Assembly: GCA_006386115.1 (NCBI GenBank)
Contig: VFIW01000008.1
Coordinates: 496,001-560,000 of the forward strand
Source: Globisporangium splendens
Lineage: Eukaryota; Oomycota; Peronosporomycetes; Pythiales; Pythiaceae
DNA length: 64,000 bases
Reading direction: 5' to 3'
In this document: positions 1 to 9,908 of the stretch, piece by piece
Layout of the letters: the number at the start of each line of letters is the position of its first letter
Numbering within the stretch: the first letter of the stretch is position 1
The notes under the pieces: generated by a model
What the model was told of the DNA's origin: nothing
The model's input: the letters and a program-made list of their open reading frames with translations, nothing else
The model's database searches: none
Made by a program: the position numbers and the translations under genes

Positions 1-2
1 TT

Positions 3-296
3 AAGAGCAACCGCAAGGACTACGTCGGCACGCTCACGAGTGACACGGCAAACTACACGATTTCGTGCAGAGGTCCCAAGGGGGATGGCACGCTGATTGT
101 TAAGGCGTTCAAGGATGAGAAGGACGCGGAGCGAGAAGAGAATGAAACGGGTCCGCTGGAGATCATGACCACGCCCGGCACCGCGTGGAAGTTCTCGACT
201 CTGGTGCTCTCTGTGAAACGCAACGGCAGCCAGCGCGCGAAAAACTCCAAGACCTTCAACCTTCTCGCTGGTGGCAACTCCACGCCAGCCAACTAA
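3..296 (+). CDS. Coa1/Tim21-like protein, C-terminal part (5' truncated by window)
   Basis: The frame starting at base 3 is open from the window edge to TAA at 294-296 and gives about 97 residues. The pattern YVGTLTSD, then an alternating beta-strand stretch with RGPKGDGTLIV, then WKFSTLVLSV resembles the single-domain Coa1/Tim21 mitochondrial inner-membrane assembly fold, in which a 'GpkGkG.v.v' turn is followed by a Trp-led strand. The N-terminus, where a targeting peptide and membrane segment would lie, is outside the window, so localisation cannot be judged. The family call rests on pattern only and could be wrong; the reading frame itself is convincing. Confidence 0.5.
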   Translation, partial: KSNRKDYVGTLTSDTANYTISCRGPKGDGTLIVKAFKDEKDAEREENETGPLEIMTTPGTAWKFSTLVLSVKRNGSQRAKNSKTFNLLAGGNSTPAN

Positions 297-897
297 CGCT
301 TCTTGTCCATTACGGCATTAGAAGCTGTGAGGCTGAGTGAATTGATGATGCGCGATTGCAGTCACGACAATAAAATAGACACAACAGCAGAAATATTTCT
401 ACTTTGATGTGCTTGGGTGCAGAGAGCAACACTCACACACACAAAGTGCAAACTCCAGTTGAGACTGTGCTGACCTTCAATCTCGTGGTCAGCGTTTTGG
501 CATGTCACTATGTTCTCCCATCCTCCGCTATCTCAGTAGATTCAAAGCATATAACACCTTAATTAATTGTTCTTGAGTCTTCATTGGGCGTTTGTTGATT
601 GCAATGCACTTAAATAGATATATTGTCAAACAACGAAGAGCTGTGCGAGTGATGGTCGCATACTCTGAGTGAACTACCTGATAATATTCTCAGAATATAA
701 AAAAGGCGGGAAAGGACAGCGATCCTCCATTTCTTTCCGCCATTTGGTTCACAGGTGAACGGCCACCTGCCTAGCACATTTGCCTCTGGCGCCAACGCTC
801 TGTCATATCCTCACTATCCTCATTACCTTCATCTCCGCAAGTGAGTCGCCATCCGCCAGCGCACCGCACTCTTCAACGTGCTCCGTCCTGCGCAACC
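297..897. other. Intergenic region, no gene recognised
   Basis: About 600 bases between the first gene and the HAD-like gene. AT-rich with short A/T runs; a ggcgggaaa element near 705 lies upstream of the next start. Nothing else was recognised. Confidence 0.5.
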
Positions 898-1701
898 ATG
901 AACATGAACAGTATGCTCAACTACTACTACGAGGGTCGCACGAACGTGCCGATGGTCTCATCCTTCTCGATGGACATCTCGGCGTTCTCGAGCGACCTCT
1001 TCGAGTACCCGGCAGCCGTGAACCAGCACGCGCGCGGCGAGCTCCGCAATGCGTTCGTGCTCTGCTGGGAGAACGTGCTGATCCCGACCAAGTGGCTCTG
1101 TCAGCGCGTGGGGCTGCGACCGACGCCACGGGGGTTGCAAGAAGCCAAAGAGCGCGCCATCGCGAACCCGTATTTGCAGCAGTCGCTCGCGACCGTCGAG
1201 CAGTGCATCTTGCAGCTCATCAATGCGGTCGCAGCGCGCGGTCCCGTGTACATTGTGAGCGAAGAGAGCGTGCATTTTGTCGAAGCGATGTGCAAGACGT
1301 TCTTCCCGAGACTCGCGTACTGTTTGTCGAGTCCGACGCTGATGCAGGGCGTCCATGTCGTCGGCGCACCAAAGAAGTTTGTGTCTGTGACCGAGAAAAC
1401 TACTTGGCGCATGAATTTGCTGCAGAATCTGGTCCGCGATCGTTTATTCGGCTGCGCGCCGCATTTGCTGCTGGATGTGAACGAGGGCCGCTTTGGTTTG
1501 GTCGTGATCACTCCGCACCAAGTGGACGCGTTTGCGTGCTCCAAGACGCTCGAGATCGCGCCGTTTGCGATCCCCAAGAGCGTGCTCATCGCGAACGTAC
1601 GGAGCCTCACCCTCGAGCAGTTCTGTCTGCACCTGCAGACCCTCGGCCAGTACATCCACGAAGCCACGCCGTGTGATACGCCATTCGCTGTGACGCTGTA
1701 G
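898..1701 (+). CDS. HAD-like protein with degenerate catalytic motif (pseudophosphatase candidate)
   Basis: 267 residues from the ATG at 898; the frame is open further upstream but has no ATG there. Residues 56-64 read CWENVLIPT. They sit where a protist/oomycete family of HAD-superfamily proteins carries a DWDDTLLPT-type motif I, so the nucleophile Asp position is Cys56 and the general-acid Asp position is Glu58. The second landmark, VYIVSEES near residues 117-124 followed by a helix ending in FFPRL, matches the motif II region (usually 'IVTNAE.GWVE' then 'FMP.L'). The Ser/Thr of motif II is kept in part. I infer a folded but catalytically dead HAD-like protein. Single exon, with no signal peptide or membrane segment seen. 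Confidence 0.6.
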   Translation: MNMNSMLNYYYEGRTNVPMVSSFSMDISAFSSDLFEYPAAVNQHARGELRNAFVLCWENVLIPTKWLCQRVGLRPTPRGLQEAKERAIANPYLQQSLATVEQCILQLINAVAARGPVYIVSEESVHFVEAMCKTFFPRLAYCLSSPTLMQGVHVVGAPKKFVSVTEKTTWRMNLLQNLVRDRLFGCAPHLLLDVNEGRFGLVVITPHQVDAFACSKTLEIAPFAIPKSVLIANVRSLTLEQFCLHLQTLGQYIHEATPCDTPFAVTL

Positions 1702-1900
1702 CTGTTTGCGTTCTAATAGGAATATTCGCAAAATCAAACGCTGACGTACTCCTCTTTACTAATACTTGAACCGCTAGTCACGTCCACCTATGCTTGCAGG
1801 GTTTCATGAGGTGTGTTGCCTTGCAATTGCAGAAGCGAATGGATAAAGGGCAGAAGAGTAAAGATCCATTATCCACTTATTGCACAAAGATTTACTGTGC

Positions 1901-2466
1901 TTACACCTTGGACGATGGCGTTGGAGCGACGCCGAGAGGCGACATGGCACCCGTTGGCGTCGCTTCCACACAGTAGTCGGCTGGTGGCGAGCTCATGTCC
2001 GAGTCCGCCGTCGAGGTCACGAACGTGAGTGCAAACGACAGGATGAACGGGACGATCGTCAGAAATGCAAACGCTTGAGGTTGTTGCACTGGAGCAGGAA
2101 CCCGTACTCGCCGCAGGTATCGGCGTAGTCCGAGGCCGCGAGCGCGAGCGCGACCGTAGCGCAGAAGAAGAAAAACGCAAGCACGCTGTCGGCCACGCGC
2201 ACAAAGAGCTCGCGTGGACGCGGCATGCAGGCGCCAGTCTCAACAAAGCCCAAGCGCCAGCCCGAGTAGAGCATCCCCGAGTACGCGACCAGGAGCATGA
2301 AGTTGGTCTCGCGGCTGCCCAAGCGGTACTTATTGCCGCTGAGCTCGCTCGTGTGGAACCCCGCGGCGACGGTCGACATGGCGATGAGCGAGCCGATGCA
2401 TTGCAGCAGCCGCAGCATCGTGATCGAGATCGTCATCGTGAACGGCGACATCTCGAGATGGACCAT
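1901..2466 (-). pseudogene. MARVEL-like four-helix membrane protein with a single-base frameshift
   Basis: Reading leftward from the ATG at 2464-2466, a first frame gives four-helix MARVEL-type sequence with hydrophobic segments near the start, after a GSRET loop, and at LAFFFFCATVALALA. It is followed by a small Cys-containing extracellular loop ending CNNLK. The frame then hits a stop at 2059, but the next frame continues at once with AFAFLTIVPFILSFALTF, a clear last transmembrane helix, and ends at 1901. No GT-AG intron fits. The junction at about 2071-2076 is explained by loss of one G (aaggcg to aagcg). It is therefore either a recent pseudogene or an assembly/sequencing indel. A membrane role is inferred from fold only. 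Confidence 0.6.
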
Positions 2467-3440
2467 ATTGACGGATGGAGCTTGAAGATGCAGAAGACTG
2501 GAGGTGGGTGAGTGGGGGCTTGCGATTGCAGGCGCAAATCAGCAAGTGAATGGCTTGATGCTGCTGGTTGGAGAGATCTCTCCCAGTGCGACGCGCCATG
2601 AGATGTTTTGCTTTTCTTTTCAAGCAAATCGCTCGAAAGAATTCACGCGACGGCTCGAGGTTTCACTGGAGGAGGAGCGGAATGAGCGACTGCATGCGCG
2701 GCTACACAGTCTCGAGAAACACATCTTTTTCAACCACCCGTTTCAAAATCAAGAACCCTTTCTTCAGAGCCGTTGGCGTGAAACGAACGCATGGCAAGAG
2801 ATACGAGGCAACAGCGAGTTTCAGAGTGCCCTCTCACCTCGTGACTTCCCGAGTGATTCTCTTCATGAAACAGCCCAGCTGGAGTGAGCGAGAAACAGAA
2901 AAAAAAACTCAGTTGCTTTTGACTCCATGAGCCACACATAGAGAAAACGTCCCCGCATCTCGTACTGACACACAATGCACCATGTCATGCGTACCCGAGC
3001 GAGCGAATGGGTACACGGAGTGTGTGTCGTTGACGCAGCACATGTGGCGCTGCGTCACGTGTGACACGTCACTCTGATCCGTTCAAAACGAGGAGCTCAG
3101 TTGCTGTTTTTAGATGGCTCGCGTTTCTGAACGCACGGCCAGTTCCACATTACCAGTTTGTGATACTTTGCCTTGAGTGAATATGTACAGAAGCGTGTGG
3201 ACAGCATTGGTTCAACTCGGATCTGATCTGATCCTCGTTAATAGCCAGGCATGCAGCTTAAAAGCGTGCGCGGCAATGCAGCGGGGGCATGGCACTATCT
3301 ATATGGTCGCATCCTAAGCGCTCTTAACGCTGTAGCTGCATCATGCATGCGTAGATAGCGTAGCAAGCGCTTTCACTCACGAATTTCACCGCTTCGTCCA
3401 GTCTCGAAGAGTCCTTGATCCAGAAAGCAACAGCCAAAAA
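2467..3440. other. Intergenic region, no gene recognised
   Basis: Nearly 1 kb between divergently placed genes. Short open frames occur at about 2504-2930 on both strands but show no family pattern, no clear signal peptide and no splice support. A cluster of cacgtgtgacacgtcac near 3055 is palindrome-like (CACGTG/ACGTGT E-box-like cores) and could be regulatory. Confidence 0.4.
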
Positions 3441-4184
3441 ATGAAATGCGTTCGCGCAATTGTCGTTGCTACGCGCCTTGTAATCGCGAGCAGCGCTGTT
3501 TTGCCACAAGTCGATGCACGCTCATTGCGCCACGATGGGTACACAAAGCTCACTCCTGCTCGACTAAAGCAGGAGATGCACTCGATGGGACAGCAGCAGC
3601 AACAAGCCGTCGATGAACGAAGTCGTGAAGCTCCCGCACCATCGCGACGACAGCAAAGCAGCCAGCCCTCATTGCTGCATTCCTTCAGTGAGTCGATCTT
3701 GAATGCGCTTGCCTCTATGATCCGTTGGAAAACAGCACCAACTTTAACCTCGGAGGCGAATCAAAGCAGCACCAAAATCGACATCACAGCGGAGGTCCCA
3801 GTAACAGCATCGGCGGATCTGGTAATACCAGCAGCAGCGAGCCCTAGCAACAAACGGTCGTCGTCACAACGGAAAGGACGGTTCTGCCTGACTAGGATCT
3901 GCAGCCTTGATCTCTTTTTCGCGTCGATCTGGATCACGTTTCTCTCGTGCTTCATCGTTGTCTACTTTCTCGACCACCATCTGCACCGCAAGCATGACGA
4001 CGAGTCTTCAGCAGCAACAAAGAAGGCAAAGCAGGAATCGTCCGAAGCTTTGCAACAAGGACGACGGGAGGCAGCTCGACAGCCGTGGATTCGCCAACGG
4101 ATCTCGACATACTACCAAGAAGTCGCAGGTCTGCGTGCTGTAGTCACCACAATGTCCCATCGACGCCCTCCACTTGGCCTTTAG
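3441..4184 (+). CDS. Predicted secreted/membrane protein with RxLR-like motif
   Basis: 247 residues. Residues 1-26 form a plausible signal peptide (hydrophobic core VIASSAV, ending VDA). RSLR occupies residues 27-30 directly after it, and an acidic-basic DER at 58-60 lies in the EER position. That order (signal peptide, RxLR, dEER-like) is the hallmark of oomycete host-targeted effectors. Two things are unusual: RxLR normally lies around residues 40-60, and residues about 154-178 form a strong hydrophobic helix (DLFFASIWITFLSCF) that would anchor the protein in a membrane. The remainder is low-complexity Gln/Ser/Lys-rich. It may instead be a type I membrane protein in which RSLR is coincidental. 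No intron is needed. Confidence 0.5.
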   Translation: MKCVRAIVVATRLVIASSAVLPQVDARSLRHDGYTKLTPARLKQEMHSMGQQQQQAVDERSREAPAPSRRQQSSQPSLLHSFSESILNALASMIRWKTAPTLTSEANQSSTKIDITAEVPVTASADLVIPAAASPSNKRSSSQRKGRFCLTRICSLDLFFASIWITFLSCFIVVYFLDHHLHRKHDDESSAATKKAKQESSEALQQGRREAARQPWIRQRISTYYQEVAGLRAVVTTMSHRRPPLGL

Positions 4185-4343
4185 GGCACGAAACACGAAC
4201 CCAACACTGCTCATAAGGAAAGAAAAAATAAACAATTCATTTTAAACCAAATGTGGCCAGAAGTAGCGGGTGAGCCCCACAACTTCGATCGTTGTGAGGC
4301 ATGTGCTTAATGATACTTGTGTTTGGTAAAAAGACGCAGCTTC

Positions 4344-4534
4344 TTAGCTCGCAGGCGACATTTGCTGCTGCGCTTCCTGCCATTCTTTATGCTGTCGCTC
4401 CACCTACACACCAAAATACAACAGCATTGTCAGGCTGACCCAAGAATGCGGACGGCGATTCCTAACAACGTCATGCCTACCTGTTGGAAGTGCGAGATGG
4501 ACTCGGCAATCGCCGTCTTGGTGCCCGCACGCGC
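4344..4534 (-). pseudogene. Apparent lost C-terminal tail of the LRR protein beyond an in-frame TGA
   Basis: After the TGA at 4535-4537 the same frame stays open (GTKTAIAESISHFQQ) to a good donor at 4480 (CAACAG then gtaggc). A 77-nt intron ends in gtgtgtag at 4404. The frame then continues as VERQHKEWQEAQQQ and ends at TAA 4344-4346. The joined segment reads as the end of a coiled coil, and TGA could derive from the Arg codon CGA by one C-to-T change. It may alternatively be untranslated sequence; the conserved phase across the intron argues against that. Confidence 0.45.
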
Positions 4535-5889
4535 TCACTCGAGCGTCCGCGAGTGCTTTGACGTCTCAAGCACGAGCGAATCGAACTCCAATTCTGCTTT
4601 CCTGGTCTCAAGATACTTGAGTTGCTTCTTCCAGTTTTCCATCCGTTGTGCGCGCTGCTCTTCGTACGCTGCGAGATCGAACTCTTGCAGAATGATATCC
4701 TCCTCGCTCCTTTGTGTCAACAGCTCTCTCTTCTTCGCCGAAGCAGTCAGCATCGTCTGATGAAGCTCGACTTCCATCTCGAGCTCCACGTACCGAGTTC
4801 GTGGGGAGTACACAGCCGAAGAAGATGAACGCGGGGCCGACGATGTAGAAGGTGGTGCGGAAGCTTGGGAAGATGCAGCCGCAGCTTCTTGTCCGTCGTC
4901 ATCAGCTTCGGGCGGCGCACGACGAAATTGATCCACTTGCACCAGGTTAGGCAGCCGCTCAAAGAACAAGTGCACATACGAGGGCATGTGGCGAATGAAA
5001 GGATTGCCAGCGAGTCGGAGAATCATCAGCGACTCCGGGAATTCACCTGCACAGCAGCACATGCATTAGATCATGGACGACCGCGTTTATCAACGAACAA
5101 ATGGACGTACGGATGTCAAAGTCTTCGATGCAGTTGTTGGACAGATCAAGGAACTTCAGCTGCAACCACAAACATGTTAGATACGTCGCCGCAATCTCCG
5201 CATATGATAAAATGCAAACAACTCACATTCGCCAAGTGACGCAGCCCTTCCACTTTCTCAATGCGATTCCCACCCAGCGCCAAAAACGTGAGTTCATGGT
5301 GATCGTCCAGGTTCTCAATCCCTTTAATGAGGTTGTGCTGCAGATACAGTTCTTGGACGTGTGTGAACGCGTCCAAATTCTCAATTCGGCCAATGTTGAG
5401 CCAGTCGAGGCGAAGAATCTTCTTCTGCAGCAGCGCTCCGATCTCCTGCTCTTCCTCAAGCTCTGGCGTAAACTGCTTCATCAATCGCGCTTTCTTCTGC
5501 TCCATTGTCTCGTCTCCAGTACCTTGCTCTCTTTCCTCACCTTCTTCTTCGTCCTCGTCATCTCGCTTCGGTTCGAGCACCGAAGCACTGAACACGCTTT
5601 CGCGGATCAACTGCATCGTGAGCCTCACGGCGCGCTCGTTCTCGCTGAGCAGCGACGTCGCCGTCACCCCAAAGATGATGTCATCGTCCAGTGCCTCGAT
5701 TTGCGCATCCGGGTCCACATCATTCGCTTCGTGGCTCTCAGCGTCTAGTGTCAATATAGCCGCGTGCTCGTCGTCCGTGTCGCTCTTGTCGTCGGCGCTG
5801 GCGTCCGACGTGTCGCGAGCGGATGCAGCGGCGTATGCCGAAGCCACCGACGCACGTGAGTCTCTGTCTCGAGGCTGCTGGTGCGTCAT
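4535..5889 (-). CDS. Leucine-rich repeat, coiled-coil protein (LRRC46-like, probable axonemal)
   Basis: Three exons read leftward: 5889-5227, 5159-5111 and 5046-4535, with introns at 5160-5226 and 5047-5110 (GT-AG), giving 407 residues. The N-terminal ~130 residues are acidic and low-complexity. Then come SDS22-type LRRs (LDWLNIGRIENLDAF, ELYLQHNLIKGIENL, FLALGGNRIEKVEGL, and across the first intron LKFLDLSNNCIEDFDI). An LRR cap (LRLAGNPFI) follows, then a charged coiled coil. This order matches small ciliary LRR proteins such as LRRC46. The TGA that ends the frame (4535-4537) seems premature: the same frame continues as a coiled coil, see the next entry. It lies head-to-head with the SPATA17-like gene. 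Confidence 0.75.
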
Positions 5890-6293
5890 CCAGAGGCTTG
5901 TTCTCGAAGAGCTCCGTGCGCTTCCTCGTCTGCGGTGGTGGTCGTTCTTTTCGGCAGGAGATGAGGAATGTGTGCAAAAACTGAACTTTTATTCTGGAGT
6001 GAGTTTTGGCTTCCTAGTAGTCGAGACTCTGTTTCTTCACTTCAACCTGACTTTTTCACCAATCATATAATAGTATGCAAACACTATCGACCAATCGTAG
6101 ATGAGGAAATCTAAGAATAGGTGCCCCTTCGTGACCATATGGGGAGCAAATGAGAGTGTGGCTTTTCGCGAATATTGGGACGTAACGACGGCAGATAAAG
6201 CCTCTGTGTGTGCGTCCACCAGGCTGCGAGCACAAGGTGACGGGTACATTGCGCTGTACACGCCGACTGCATATTGAGTGCGCGCTGTGAAGC
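5890..6293. promoter_or_regulatory. Shared divergent promoter region of LRR and SPATA17-like genes
   Basis: About 400 bases separate two head-to-head starts of ciliary-type genes. Two CCAAT-like boxes (accaatcata near 6058 and accaatcgta near 6090) lie in its centre. An open stretch just upstream of 5889 in another frame (RKRTELFENKPLDD) might be an extra LRR-gene 5' exon, but no intron was established. Confidence 0.4.
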
Positions 6294-7603
6294 ATGGCGG
6301 CGTTGTTCTACGATTGCTGGACGACGCGGCAGTCGACACTCGTGATGCTGCAGCAACTGCTTGAGTATGCATGTGTTTGCGTCCATGGAAGCAGATCCTA
6401 GGGGAAGAAGGATCATAACGGCAATGCGCACAATACTCGTAGTTGAGGCTGTTCTGTGCATATACTTTAATGCAACGATGCAGCGCAGAATGAAGAGCAG
6501 GAACACCATGCCACCATCGACATCCAACGGATCTTCCGCGGCCAGTTCGTGCGCGCAACGATCACGACACAGAGGTACATTAGCAAATACAAGCGCATAG
6601 GCTTGCTTTATTTCTGTTATGTTGCGTGTGCTAAGTGTGTGCGCCTGTGGGTGTTGGTAGAAATGCCGAGATTGTGATCTCGCGGGTGTATCGCGGCCAT
6701 TTGGTGCGCCGACGGTACCATCATCTGCGCGAACAAGACCGATTACGGAAACGCGAGTTGCTCTTCCACTATTACGCCGTGGTGGTCCAGAAATCGCTGC
6801 GCGGCATGCACAGTCGCCGCCATAAACTGGATTTCCGGATCCGCAAGGCGTACATGAGAGAGATCGCGACCAAGGGCGACGACATCCGACGGCGCTTGGC
6901 GGAAAACCTGCGCCAGCAGCAACTTGTAAGTCCAATGTCAAGAAGCATTTTCACTCGAGAGGGGCCAAAACAAAGACTGATGATCCTGGCATCTCGCTTG
7001 GCTTGTGTGTAGGAGGAGGAGCGTGCGGTCGAAGCGGAGGCCAAGCGCGAACTCGTCGAAGTGACACAGAATCTGCACCACTTGGTGAGTGCACGTGCGA
7101 TTGCGGGTGTGTACTGTGCGCCAATGCAGCCTGCGGATCCAGTGACGTCCTTTGGCGTCCCCGTGGGAGTCCACATTCGCAAGAACACCAAGGCAGTCGT
7201 TGCAGACCAACTAGCGCGTGCGAAACCACCTACATCTCTGCTACCGTATCTGCCGCCGAACAAAGCCACGGTGCAAGCGAGCTCAGTCTACGGCGCTGAC
7301 CTCAAGGCTGTGCACACCCAGAAGAAATACCATAAGCTGCGTCGACTGAGTGCCGCAGATTTCCAGACCGTGTGTAATGCCGCCCGCGACGATGCAAGGA
7401 AACGGAACGAACCGGGCATCAATGCCGGCGTCGAATACCTGGATGATTGGAAGAATCCGTACAAGAAACGAGGAGTCCCGAGATCCAAGGAGGATCTGCT
7501 GCTGCAGCTCACGACGCTCGAGAAAGCGCCAAAGAAACCGTTCCACTTGACCTACGGCGGCAACAAGAGCAAAGTGCTGCCCAACGACCGCTTCGACGTG
7601 TAA
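6294..7603 (+). CDS. SPATA17: SPATA17-like IQ-motif axonemal protein
   Basis: The well-supported exons are about 6489-6574, 6661-6925 and 7013-7603, with donors gtacat, gtaagt and acceptors ttggtag, tgtgtag in consistent phases. A short first exon from the ATG at 6294 is likely, but its donor is unclear. Three IQ-like motifs occur in order: IDIQRIFRGQFVRA, IVISRVYRGHLVRR and VVVQKSLRGMHSRR. A charged helix follows, then HHLVSARAIAGVYCAP, which matches the 'HYLLSTKQIPGIYNSP'-type motif that follows the IQ region in vertebrate SPATA17. IQ motifs bind calmodulin; SPATA17 is a ciliary/sperm protein, consistent with flagellated zoospores. The C-terminal 120 residues are basic and unrecognised. Confidence 0.75.
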
Positions 7604-7820
7604 GCAAGATGCCAAGACTCATGGCTGGTGATAACAACAATTTTGGCGGAGAGAACAGCAAGGTCGAGAGCATGTAACATAACGGAGAAAATGCACCACA
7701 AATGGAGGATAACCACTTTTCTTGCGAGGCATATTGGTGTCGCTTGTAACAAGCAAGACGTTGACTCGTCGTAACGTTATGCAATTGGTCGATGAGCCTC
7801 TGTGTATCGCTCACGTAGCT

Positions 7821-8694
7821 TTATTCGTCGCTGATCTTCTTGAGGTCGTTCATATTGGTGCCAGCAATTCTCTCTCCTGCAGCATCAATCACGCAAACAA
7901 TCGGTCAGAAAATGCGGAACGGCCATGTAATTTGAAGCCGCAAAGCAGAAAATCATAGAATAATCAACGGACCAAAAAGCTTTAAGCCCGAGATCACGGT
8001 TTCCTCCGCGCCGTTGTTCTCTTCCACGAAGATCTGCGTATCCCATGAAGCACACGAACATGCGACGTTACGTGACGACGCTCTGTCACACTCACGCCCA
8101 TAAAAAGAGATAGAAACCGAGACTTACAGTGACGCTCTTGACGCGCTGGAACTTGACGAAGCGCAGTTCGATCTCCTTGTTCGGCTCCAGATCCTCATCG
8201 GTCAACTCTATTGTCTGCGTTGGCTCGATGTCGCCCGCATCCGAGAACCCGAGGCTCGTACGGTTCGCAAACAGCTTGACTACTCGAGGCGCCGTCTCTG
8301 CAAAATAGTCACCGACATTCAGCTGTCAACAAGAGGCTGCAACTGGGATGCATAGTGTTGCAAAAGCGCTAAGGTCGGTCACGTACCTCCTGGTGGCGCC
8401 GTGATGTTGATCGAGTGGATCTTAACCGCATCTTGGAACTCAATGTGCAGGATCAATTGCTCTATTGGCGTGCACATCCATATATATCACGTATGCACAC
8501 ACGGGAGCTGCATTAGCATTATGACATACGCAGAGGAGCTCGTCAGCAAGCGTCGTACCGTCTGCGTCCGACTTCAGCTGCAGCGTGCCGTCGCCGACGA
8601 ACAGGTTGCCGAACGGGTGGTTCGGGTTCTCGTTGAGGCAGTAGCACTCGGAGCGGCTGAACGAGTCCGCGAGGTCCTTGAACTTGGTCGCCAT
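7821..8694 (-). CDS. PITHD1: PITH-domain protein (PITHD1-like)
   Basis: Five exons read leftward: 8694-8559, 8461-8388/8387, 8297-8128, 8033-7973 and 7876-7821. All junctions have GT-AG introns and matching phases, ending at TAA 7821-7823. The product starts MATKFKDLADSFSRSECYCL. The exons then splice to give QLILHIEFQDAVKIHSI, VVKLFANRTSLGFSDAGD and VTIFVEENNGAEETVISGLKLFG. These are the hallmark strands of the PITH (proteasome-interacting thioredoxin-like) domain, which covers the whole protein as in PITHD1. A thioredoxin domain (as in TXNL1) is absent. The role is probably proteasome association; the domain alone does not fix it. It is divergent from the neighbour starting at 8900, about 205 bp away. 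Confidence 0.88.
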
Positions 8695-8899
8695 CTTCCT
8701 GTTGATGTCCAGAGTGGAAGGGGGATTTGTGCATGATGTGATTCTCGATCTTTTGCGGCGTATGTTAGAAGCCTTAGATACGTTAGAAACGCATTGCTGG
8801 CTAAACTGGTAGTAGCACATGGTTGGCTGAAATTATGCTTGAACGATCGTTTATTGGCTGAGAGAGAGTTGGATACATGCTCGAAGGTGCAGTGGGAAA

Positions 8900-9250
8900 A
8901 TGGCTCATCAAGCGCTATGGCTCTACGATGTGGATGATGAAGAAGACGCGTGCATTGAGCTTGGCAACCGCCAGGAAAAGCAAGAGCTGCTCGATGTTGT
9001 AGATAAGCTATCTTATGAGCCGCAGCTGCGTGGCGAACAGAAATTGATCGATGGCCAAGTGTGCGTTCTCGTGCGATGCCGCGGGGTGCATGCCAACGGT
9101 GCTCCATGCTCGCGCACATCGTGGCTCCCCGTCAATGAGAGCGACAAGACCTCGAAGGCCAACAGGTACTGTTATCGTCACCGCTACCAGCAATCGGATC
9201 TTCGAACGGACTCGGCATTACCGTCGTCTTGGCTGTCTAGATGGTGCTGA
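8900..9250 (+). CDS. Small protein with a Cys/His zinc-ribbon-like module
   Basis: 116 residues from ATG at 8900. The middle contains CRGVHANGAPCSRTS and, about 20 residues on, YCYRHRYQ. The spacing C-x(9)-C ... C-x(2)-H resembles short zinc-binding repeats of the 'C...G..C.r......YC..H' type found in eukaryotic DNA- or protein-binding proteins. The N-terminus is acidic. No intron is needed. The downstream hydrophobic ORF at 9278-9601 lies in the same frame beyond the stop and may belong to the same transcription unit. Function unknown. Confidence 0.5.
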   Translation: MAHQALWLYDVDDEEDACIELGNRQEKQELLDVVDKLSYEPQLRGEQKLIDGQVCVLVRCRGVHANGAPCSRTSWLPVNESDKTSKANRYCYRHRYQQSDLRTDSALPSSWLSRWC

Positions 9251-9277
9251 TGTTGTCAAGCAAGAAGCAACAGGAAC

Positions 9278-9601
9278 GTGACAAGTTCGCCTCGCACGCT
9301 GACCTTTTCTCGCTTGAAAGTATGCGTTGCCATGTGCTGTTCAGTGCTATCAGTGATCTGCTTTGCTGCTGGTGTGTACAAGCAGGATGCAAGCCTGTGT
9401 CTCATTGGCGCCATTGGAACGTGGTGTTCTGCGGTGGCCATGTGCATTGTCGCGTGCGAGATCCTTTGCTATGCGCTGCCGACAGCGCTTGCCGCTCAGC
9501 TTACGATTGATTCTCTACAAACTCAGCTCGCACATATGCATCCGACAGCGCTTTCAGGAAATGGGAACGCAATAGAAGACCGCATTGCTAGGATCGCTTG
9601 A
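9278..9601 (+). CDS. Possible two-helix membrane protein ORF (start uncertain)
   Basis: An open frame of about 107 codons in the same frame as the upstream gene, separated from it by a TGA at 9248-9250. It contains two hydrophobic helices (VAMCCSVLSVICFAAGV and CSAVAMCIVACEILCYAL) and a short polar tail. It has no ATG before the first helix (9278 is GTG). It could be a downstream exon of the 8900 gene, but no convincing intron was found, or the upstream TGA could be an error. No family was recognised. Confidence 0.3.
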   Translation: MTSSPRTLTFSRLKVCVAMCCSVLSVICFAAGVYKQDASLCLIGAIGTWCSAVAMCIVACEILCYALPTALAAQLTIDSLQTQLAHMHPTALSGNGNAIEDRIARIA

Positions 9602-9908
9602 TTGCATGGAGTAGAACTACACAGAGTGCTCGCCAAGTGTGGAAAAAGGAAGCGCTTTGGTCGTGGGAATTGATTGAACACATGGAGTCACACCTTGTAT
9701 TTCTTGTGTTGGGATGTTTAAAAATACAGCGCACGATCTACTTCGTTTCATTTTGAGAGGGGGTTTTCTAACGGGTTGGGTGGATGCAACGTTCATTGTG
9801 GCAAGCTGAGGATGAGAATGGAAGACATTGAGGCAGCACACTTTCTTGATGCTCCCTCTTGGCTCCATTCCGCTCAGTCACCAGTCAAAAATGTTCCAAA
9901 ATTGGTCT
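9602..9908. other. Intergenic region, no gene recognised
   Basis: About 300 bases between the membrane ORF and the convergent GMP reductase end; nothing recognised. Confidence 0.4.

Noticed and set aside
780..1676. A 298-codon open frame overlapping the HAD-like gene
   Set aside because: It has Arg/Ala-rich, low-complexity composition and lies in a different frame of a good gene, so it is a shadow.
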